Positions 60,339-64,000 of a DNA stretch of 64,000 nucleotides are shown piece by piece. The notes under the pieces were generated by a model. The model searched no databases and was not told the DNA's origin. It was given only the letters and a program-made list of their open reading frames with translations. Position numbers and translations under genes: made by a program. Numbering within the stretch: the stretch's first letter is position 1; each line of letters begins with the position of its first letter. This DNA comes from Ruoffia tabacinasalis (GTDB lineage: Bacteria; Bacillota; Bacilli; Lactobacillales; Aerococcaceae), in the NCBI RefSeq assembly GCF_005864045.1, contig NZ_VBSP01000005.1, forward strand, positions 1 to 64,000. Direction: 5' to 3'.

Positions 60339-61209
60339 TGTACACTCAATCCATAATCGCATTCCCCGTCTCGCAACGAAAGCGTTGATGTATGAAGTCT
60401 CTTTATCACCTAAACCAGGTTTAGTGGATCGTTTCAATAACGGTTCGCACCGAGATATGAACTTTTACACGTTTGTTGATAGCGTACTTTCTTTTGAACC
60501 CTTCTTTAAGCAGTATTATGACTTAGGAAGAAACTTACATCAAACAGAAGATTTAAGTGAATTATTTAACGGCTCAAGACGTATTGGAATTAATGCGGAA
60601 ATCGCTATGTTTGAAGCAACGCATGGTATTAATACTCATAAAGGTGCTAACTTTTCATTCGCCCTTTTACTTGTAGCTGTAGGTTATATTATTGAGCGTA
60701 AGCAGTTATCGACTTGGTCAGCTACTCGCACAACCGAAGCGTTTCAATTGATTCGTTTAATGACCAAAGACATCTTACTGAAAGATTTTGATGATGTGCA
60801 TACAAGAGAAAAATTATCTCATGGCGAGAGATTGTATATTGAACATGGCATTACGGGGATTCGTGGCGAGGCAGTTAGTGGTTACCCTATCTTACAAGAT
60901 GTGTTGATGCCTTATTTACGTAGTTTAGATGATCCAATACTAGAACATAATTTATTAAAAGCATTGCTACTCATCATGGGACACATTGAAGACGGCAATA
61001 TTATTCACCGGGGTGGGTTCGAAGCTTGGGAAACCATTAAGATGGAAGCACTTACTTTGTTTAATGATCCTAATGAGCCGAGCGAATTTCTAGAAGCGCT
61101 GCACGAATATGACCAAGTGATGATTGAACGACATCTGAGTCCTGGTGGAGCGGCGGATGCTTTAGCTTTAGGTATCTTCTTGTCTCTATTAGAACAAGCG
61201 GAGTTTTAA
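60331..61209 (+). CDS. citG: CitG: triphosphoribosyl-dephospho-CoA synthase
   Basis: The protein has 292 residues from TTG 60331 (GGAG 10 bases upstream); a TTG at 60307 is the alternative. It makes the precursor of the citrate lyase prosthetic group from dephospho-CoA and ATP. Motifs SLSPKPGLVDRFNNGSHRDM, HGINTHKGANFSFALL and HGITGIRGEAVSGYP, plus the C-terminal LSPGGAADALALG, are typical. It overlaps the regulator gene by 8 bases. Confidence 0.93.
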   Translation: MDNVHSIHNRIPRLATKALMYEVSLSPKPGLVDRFNNGSHRDMNFYTFVDSVLSFEPFFKQYYDLGRNLHQTEDLSELFNGSRRIGINAEIAMFEATHGINTHKGANFSFALLLVAVGYIIERKQLSTWSATRTTEAFQLIRLMTKDILLKDFDDVHTREKLSHGERLYIEHGITGIRGEAVSGYPILQDVLMPYLRSLDDPILEHNLLKALLLIMGHIEDGNIIHRGGFEAWETIKMEALTLFNDPNEPSEFLEALHEYDQVMIERHLSPGGAADALALGIFLSLLEQAEF

Positions 61210-61298
61210 TACAGCGCCCTTCTTCCTTAGTGAGCTATATTTTCTAACAAAAGTACAGTATAATGAAGATATAATTGGAAACAATTAAATAAAGGATA

Positions 61299-61403
61299 AC
61301 AGAGTAAAAAATAAGCGTGAAGTGTTCTTAGATGGGATGTTGCTAAGAAACGAAACTTGGTTCACTAAACTAGGTGCGATTTATTTTTGCATTCGCTGCA
61401 TAT
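61299..61403 (+). promoter_or_regulatory. Tetrahydrofolate (THF) riboswitch
   Basis: The folT leader has the conserved THF-aptamer words in order: GGGATGTTGCTAAGAAACGA (61334-61353), GGTGCGA (61373-61379), then CATTCGCTG (61390-61398). The P2 arms AAAAAATAA (61306-61314) and TTATTTTT (61381-61388) pair. Between the aptamer and the ATG, GGCTCTCT (61412-61419) can pair with the AGAGGAGAG ribosome site (61425-61433), so folate binding probably lowers translation. Confidence 0.88.
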
Positions 61404-61440
61404 CACTGTGTGGCTCTCTGTGAAAGAGGAGAGTATTTAT

Positions 61441-61995
61441 ATGAACAAGAAGGTAGACGTCGAGCAGAACATTAGACCAAGGAAAGTTACAACGTCGCAG
61501 TTAACTTTAATGGCGGTTATGATCGCCGCAAGGATTGTCTTAAGTTTCATACCGTCTTTAAATTTCGGTAACTTAGTTGAAATCGGCCTTGGCTTTGTCG
61601 GTACAGCCTTTAGTGGGATTTTATTTGGTCCCCTTTTCGCTTTGCTCGTTTCAACAGTGACAGACTTAATCACTTTTTTCATTAGTGGGAGTGGGTTCTT
61701 TTTCCCTGGCTTCACGTTAAGTGCCGCTTTAGGTGGATGGATTTACGGCTGGGTTCTATGGCGTAAGCCAATCAGTTGGAAACGTGTGTTTGTTGCGGTT
61801 TTACTCGTGACATTAATTATCAATTTAGGTTTGAATTCCGTGTGGATTCGCATGATGTATGGCCGCGCATGGGCTGCTTTCATGCCAATGAGAATTGTTA
61901 AAAATCTTATCTCATTACCAATTAACACGATTATATTAACGTTCCTATTCAAGTCACCGACCATCGAAAAACTCATTAAAAAATATCAATTTTAA
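61441..61995 (+). CDS. folT: Folate ECF transporter S component
   Basis: The protein has 184 residues from ATG 61441, right after GAGGAGAG. It is an integral membrane substrate-binding subunit of about five or six helices with AAARIVLSFIPSLNFG-like start (MIAARIVLSFIPSLNF) and FGPLFALLVSTVTDLITFF. It needs the shared EcfA/A'/T module encoded elsewhere. The THF riboswitch upstream confirms folate as the ligand. Confidence 0.92.
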   Translation: MNKKVDVEQNIRPRKVTTSQLTLMAVMIAARIVLSFIPSLNFGNLVEIGLGFVGTAFSGILFGPLFALLVSTVTDLITFFISGSGFFFPGFTLSAALGGWIYGWVLWRKPISWKRVFVAVLLVTLIINLGLNSVWIRMMYGRAWAAFMPMRIVKNLISLPINTIILTFLFKSPTIEKLIKKYQF

Positions 61996-62013
61996 AAACA
62001 TTCAATAAAAACC

Positions 62014-62067
62014 CTCTGTCTAGCGTGCGAGCCCAGTGATTACTGGCACGTTGGACAGAGATTTTTT
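62014..62067 (+). terminator. Terminator of folT
   Basis: CTCTGTC and GACAGAG close a long stem (with CGTGC and GCACG inside), followed by ATTTTTTG. Confidence 0.88.
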
Positions 62068-62128
62068 GTTTTTTTTACATAAAAATCCTTTATAATATAA
62101 GGAACAAGTAATCAGGAAAGGTGATAGT

Positions 62129-63262
62129 ATGGTTAAAAAAATTGCAATTATTGGTGGGGGTATTGTCGGTTCAACGGCGGCTTACTATTTAGCGCGGTCT
62201 GGTCACACAGTCACAGTCTTTGACCACGGAATTGGCCAAGCTACGCGCGCTTCTGCAGGTATTATCTGCCCTTGGTTCTCTTTACGTCGGAATAAGCCTT
62301 GGTACTTTCTAGTATCTAAAGGGGCTGAGTTTTATCATCAGTTTATGCAAGATTTGAAAGATGATGGTTATAATACAGACGCTATCTATCAAATCGATGG
62401 TGCGATCATGATTCGAAATACAGATAAACGCGTTCAAAAAGACCTTGATCAAGCAGAAGCGAAACAAGAAGCTTCACCTTCAATTGGAGAAGTTAAGAAA
62501 CTTTCAACAGAAGATATCTCGGATTATTTACCTTTAATTGAATCGGATCATCCAGCGACGTGGGTTGAAGGTGGGGGTCGCGTTCATGGTGATGCCCTTA
62601 TTGATACACTTCACCAAGCAATTCAAGACTTAGGTGGGAAAATTATTCGTGAAAAAGCCCAACTTAAGAAAGAAAGTGGGGATATCTACATTTCTACCCC
62701 TTCGGTGGCTAAGCATAATTTTGACCGCTTACTTCTTTCTCCTGGTCCTGGTTTAACAAACTTATTAGAACCTCTAGGATACAAGGTTGATATTCGTGCT
62801 CAAAAGGGTCAACTCTTTGTGCTTAAACATACTGACTGGGTTGACCAGCATTGGCCAGTGATCATGCCTCCAGGACAAAGTGATATCATCCCATTCAATA
62901 ATGGTGAAATTATCATTGGTGCAACACACGAAGATGACCAAGGCAACAACTTACATGTTGATGAAGCTGTGCTAAATGAATTACGAGTTGAAGCTAGAAA
63001 ATGGATGCCAAGTGTTGATGACCATGACATCGTTGAATCTAAAGTAGGAACACGGGCGCACACATCAGACTTCTCTGTCCTAGTAGGTGCAGTGCCAAAC
63101 TTAGACAATGTCTGGGCAATCAGTGGCTTAGGATCATCTGGTCTAACAAGTGGCCCATTCTTAGGCTATCAGTGGGCACAACTCGTTGAAACAAATGCCT
63201 GGGATATTGATAAAGAAGCCTTTCCGATTGAAAAGTATATTCAAGTAAATGACGCTCAATAA
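62129..63262 (+). CDS. FAD-dependent D-amino-acid/glycine oxidase-like protein (DAO family)
   Basis: The protein has 377 residues. The FAD motif is IAIIGGGIVGSTAAYYLARS; further family features are RASAGIICPW, HGDALIDTLHQ and the closing SGLGSSGLTSGPFLGYQ. DAO enzymes oxidise amines (glycine, sarcosine, D-amino acids, proline). The start ATG follows GGAAAGGTG. It has its own position between two terminators, so it is probably monocistronic. The substrate cannot be assigned. Confidence 0.85.
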   Translation: MVKKIAIIGGGIVGSTAAYYLARSGHTVTVFDHGIGQATRASAGIICPWFSLRRNKPWYFLVSKGAEFYHQFMQDLKDDGYNTDAIYQIDGAIMIRNTDKRVQKDLDQAEAKQEASPSIGEVKKLSTEDISDYLPLIESDHPATWVEGGGRVHGDALIDTLHQAIQDLGGKIIREKAQLKKESGDIYISTPSVAKHNFDRLLLSPGPGLTNLLEPLGYKVDIRAQKGQLFVLKHTDWVDQHWPVIMPPGQSDIIPFNNGEIIIGATHEDDQGNNLHVDEAVLNELRVEARKWMPSVDDHDIVESKVGTRAHTSDFSVLVGAVPNLDNVWAISGLGSSGLTSGPFLGYQWAQLVETNAWDIDKEAFPIEKYIQVNDAQ

Positions 63263-63381
63263 TCAACTAACCCTACTAGGATAAGTAAAGTTTATGATCA
63301 CATTATTGGGATTTTAAATGTGAACATGATATATTTGAATTAGCAATTTATTTTATTATTATCCTTGAGGAGGATGTTCTT

Positions 63382-63756
63382 ATGTGGAAAGAGTTTAAAG
63401 GCTTTATTGCGAACGACAGCATTATCACTATGGCAACTGGTATTATTATGGGTTCTGCATTTACTGCAATTGTTAATTCATTAGTTAACAATATTTTCAT
63501 GCCGATTATTGTGGCAATCACAGGTCAAGCAGATGTATCAGGTGTTGCTATTTCAATTGGTAACACTGAATTAGCTGTTGGGTTATTCTTACAAGCTGTT
63601 ATTAACTTTATCTTAGTGGCTTTATTCTTATACTTAACACTTAAAGCTTTAGAGAAAGTACAAAATAAAAAAATCGTTGCTCCAGACGAAGAACCTGCTG
63701 GACCAACTGAAACTGAATTATTAGAAGAAATTTTAGGAGAATTACGTAAAAAATAA
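63382..63756 (+). CDS. mscL: Large-conductance mechanosensitive channel
   Basis: The protein has 124 residues with the MscL start WKEFKGFIANDSIITMATGI, two membrane helices and a charged C-terminal bundle. It opens at high tension during osmotic downshock. GAGGAGG precedes the ATG. Confidence 0.96.
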   Translation: MWKEFKGFIANDSIITMATGIIMGSAFTAIVNSLVNNIFMPIIVAITGQADVSGVAISIGNTELAVGLFLQAVINFILVALFLYLTLKALEKVQNKKIVAPDEEPAGPTETELLEEILGELRKK

Positions 63757-63769
63757 TTCTTTAGACATT

Positions 63770-63815
63770 AAAACTCAGGCACCCTGTTAAATTAACAAGG
63801 TGCCTGAGTTTTTTG
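63770..63815. terminator. Bidirectional terminator
   Basis: AAAACTCAGGCACC and GGTGCCTGAGTTTT form a stem with further pairing inside, between mscL and a convergent partial gene. Confidence 0.92.
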
Positions 63816-63818
63816 CTT

Positions 63819-64000
63819 TTATTCGTTGTTTTGACTTCTGAAGTCCACTACACCAGATAGGGCTGCAAAGATCATAGCTGCAATCGGCCAAATGAACCAA
63901 CTGCGTCCCCAATCCGCTGTGATAAAACTATAACCAAAGAAGATGGCAGTCACTATTGGCCAGTAAATACCGGCTATACGATCAACCACTTCACTTTCCT
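63819..64000 (-). CDS. C-terminal part of a membrane protein (partial)
   Basis: Sixty codons of a minus-strand gene end at TAA 63819-63821. The segment has two membrane helices with IAGIYWPIVTAIFFGYSF and WGRSWFIWPIAAMIFAALSG, a pattern found at the C-terminus of HTH-XRE regulators and related proteins in Firmicutes. The start is outside the window, so the N-terminal domain is unknown. Confidence 0.65.
   Translation of the reverse strand, partial: ESEVVDRIAGIYWPIVTAIFFGYSFITADWGRSWFIWPIAAMIFAALSGVVDFRSQNNE

Overview
The window reads as chromosome of a low-GC, Gram-positive, fermentative bacterium, most likely a member of the Lactobacillales close to Carnobacteriaceae, Aerococcaceae or Enterococcaceae. 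The grounds are AAGGAGG-type ribosome binding sites, Cys lipoboxes on solute-binding proteins, cre-like sites, a methionine T-box, a tetrahydrofolate riboswitch, an Enterococcus-style citrate fermentation cluster with split oxaloacetate decarboxylase genes, and many PTS and ABC sugar genes. The species cannot be named from the sequence alone.

Layout. 1-2.7 kb: tail of an unknown gene, a hairpin repeat array, a two-gene threonine/serine exporter with both genes broken, and a broken unknown gene. 2.7-12.1 kb (minus strand): a LacI-controlled operon for a beta-glucoside, in the order LacI, ROK kinase, two permeases, binding lipoprotein, DUF624 protein, GH30 glycosidase, RpiR regulator and MsmK-type ATPase. 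12.2-15.8 kb: GH1 and GH3 glycosidases. 16.2-22.3 kb: a PTS operon (EIICB, GH4 6-phospho-alpha-glucosidase, 6-phosphogluconate dehydrogenase, frameshifted gluconate-type kinase) preceded by an RpiR gene with an in-frame TGA. 22.5-24.2 kb: remnants of a P-type ATPase, a mutT gene and a PTS EIIC, plus a worn hairpin array. 24.3-26.2 kb: intact metal P1B-ATPase. 26.4-33.4 kb (plus strand): polyamine-type ABC transporter, adenine deaminase and an MTA/SAH-deaminase-like amidohydrolase.

33.5-35.5 kb: Rrf2 regulator, thioredoxin-reductase-like flavoprotein and methyltransferase. 35.5-38.5 kb: two related hairpin arrays on either side of a small membrane gene, then MscS, a YczE-like membrane protein and a universal stress protein. 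38.6-43.8 kb: a secreted protein of unknown role, an exported fumarate-reductase-like flavoprotein, a GntR/DUF1648 pair and a TSUP exporter. 43.8-46.2 kb: 6-phospho-beta-glucosidase divergent from its presumed GntR regulator. 46.2-49.8 kb: metN-metI under a T-box, and a class I aminotransferase. 50-61.2 kb: citrate uptake, citrate lyase (citCDEFX), oxaloacetate decarboxylase (oadA, gamma-like subunit, biotin carrier, oadB), a GntR regulator and citG. 61.3-64 kb: THF riboswitch with folT, a DAO-family flavoenzyme, mscL, and the end of a membrane protein.

How it works together. Citrate enters through the CitMHS carrier. Citrate lyase, primed by CitC, CitX and CitG, splits it to acetate and oxaloacetate, which the membrane decarboxylase converts to pyruvate. 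Several sugar routes end in sugar phosphates under local regulators and carbon catabolite repression. At least seven genes are broken by stops, frameshifts or deletions, so parts of the region are decaying. The most unusual structure is a set of five short tandem arrays with a constant 41-42 bp period, each unit carrying a hairpin, in four unrelated sequence families.
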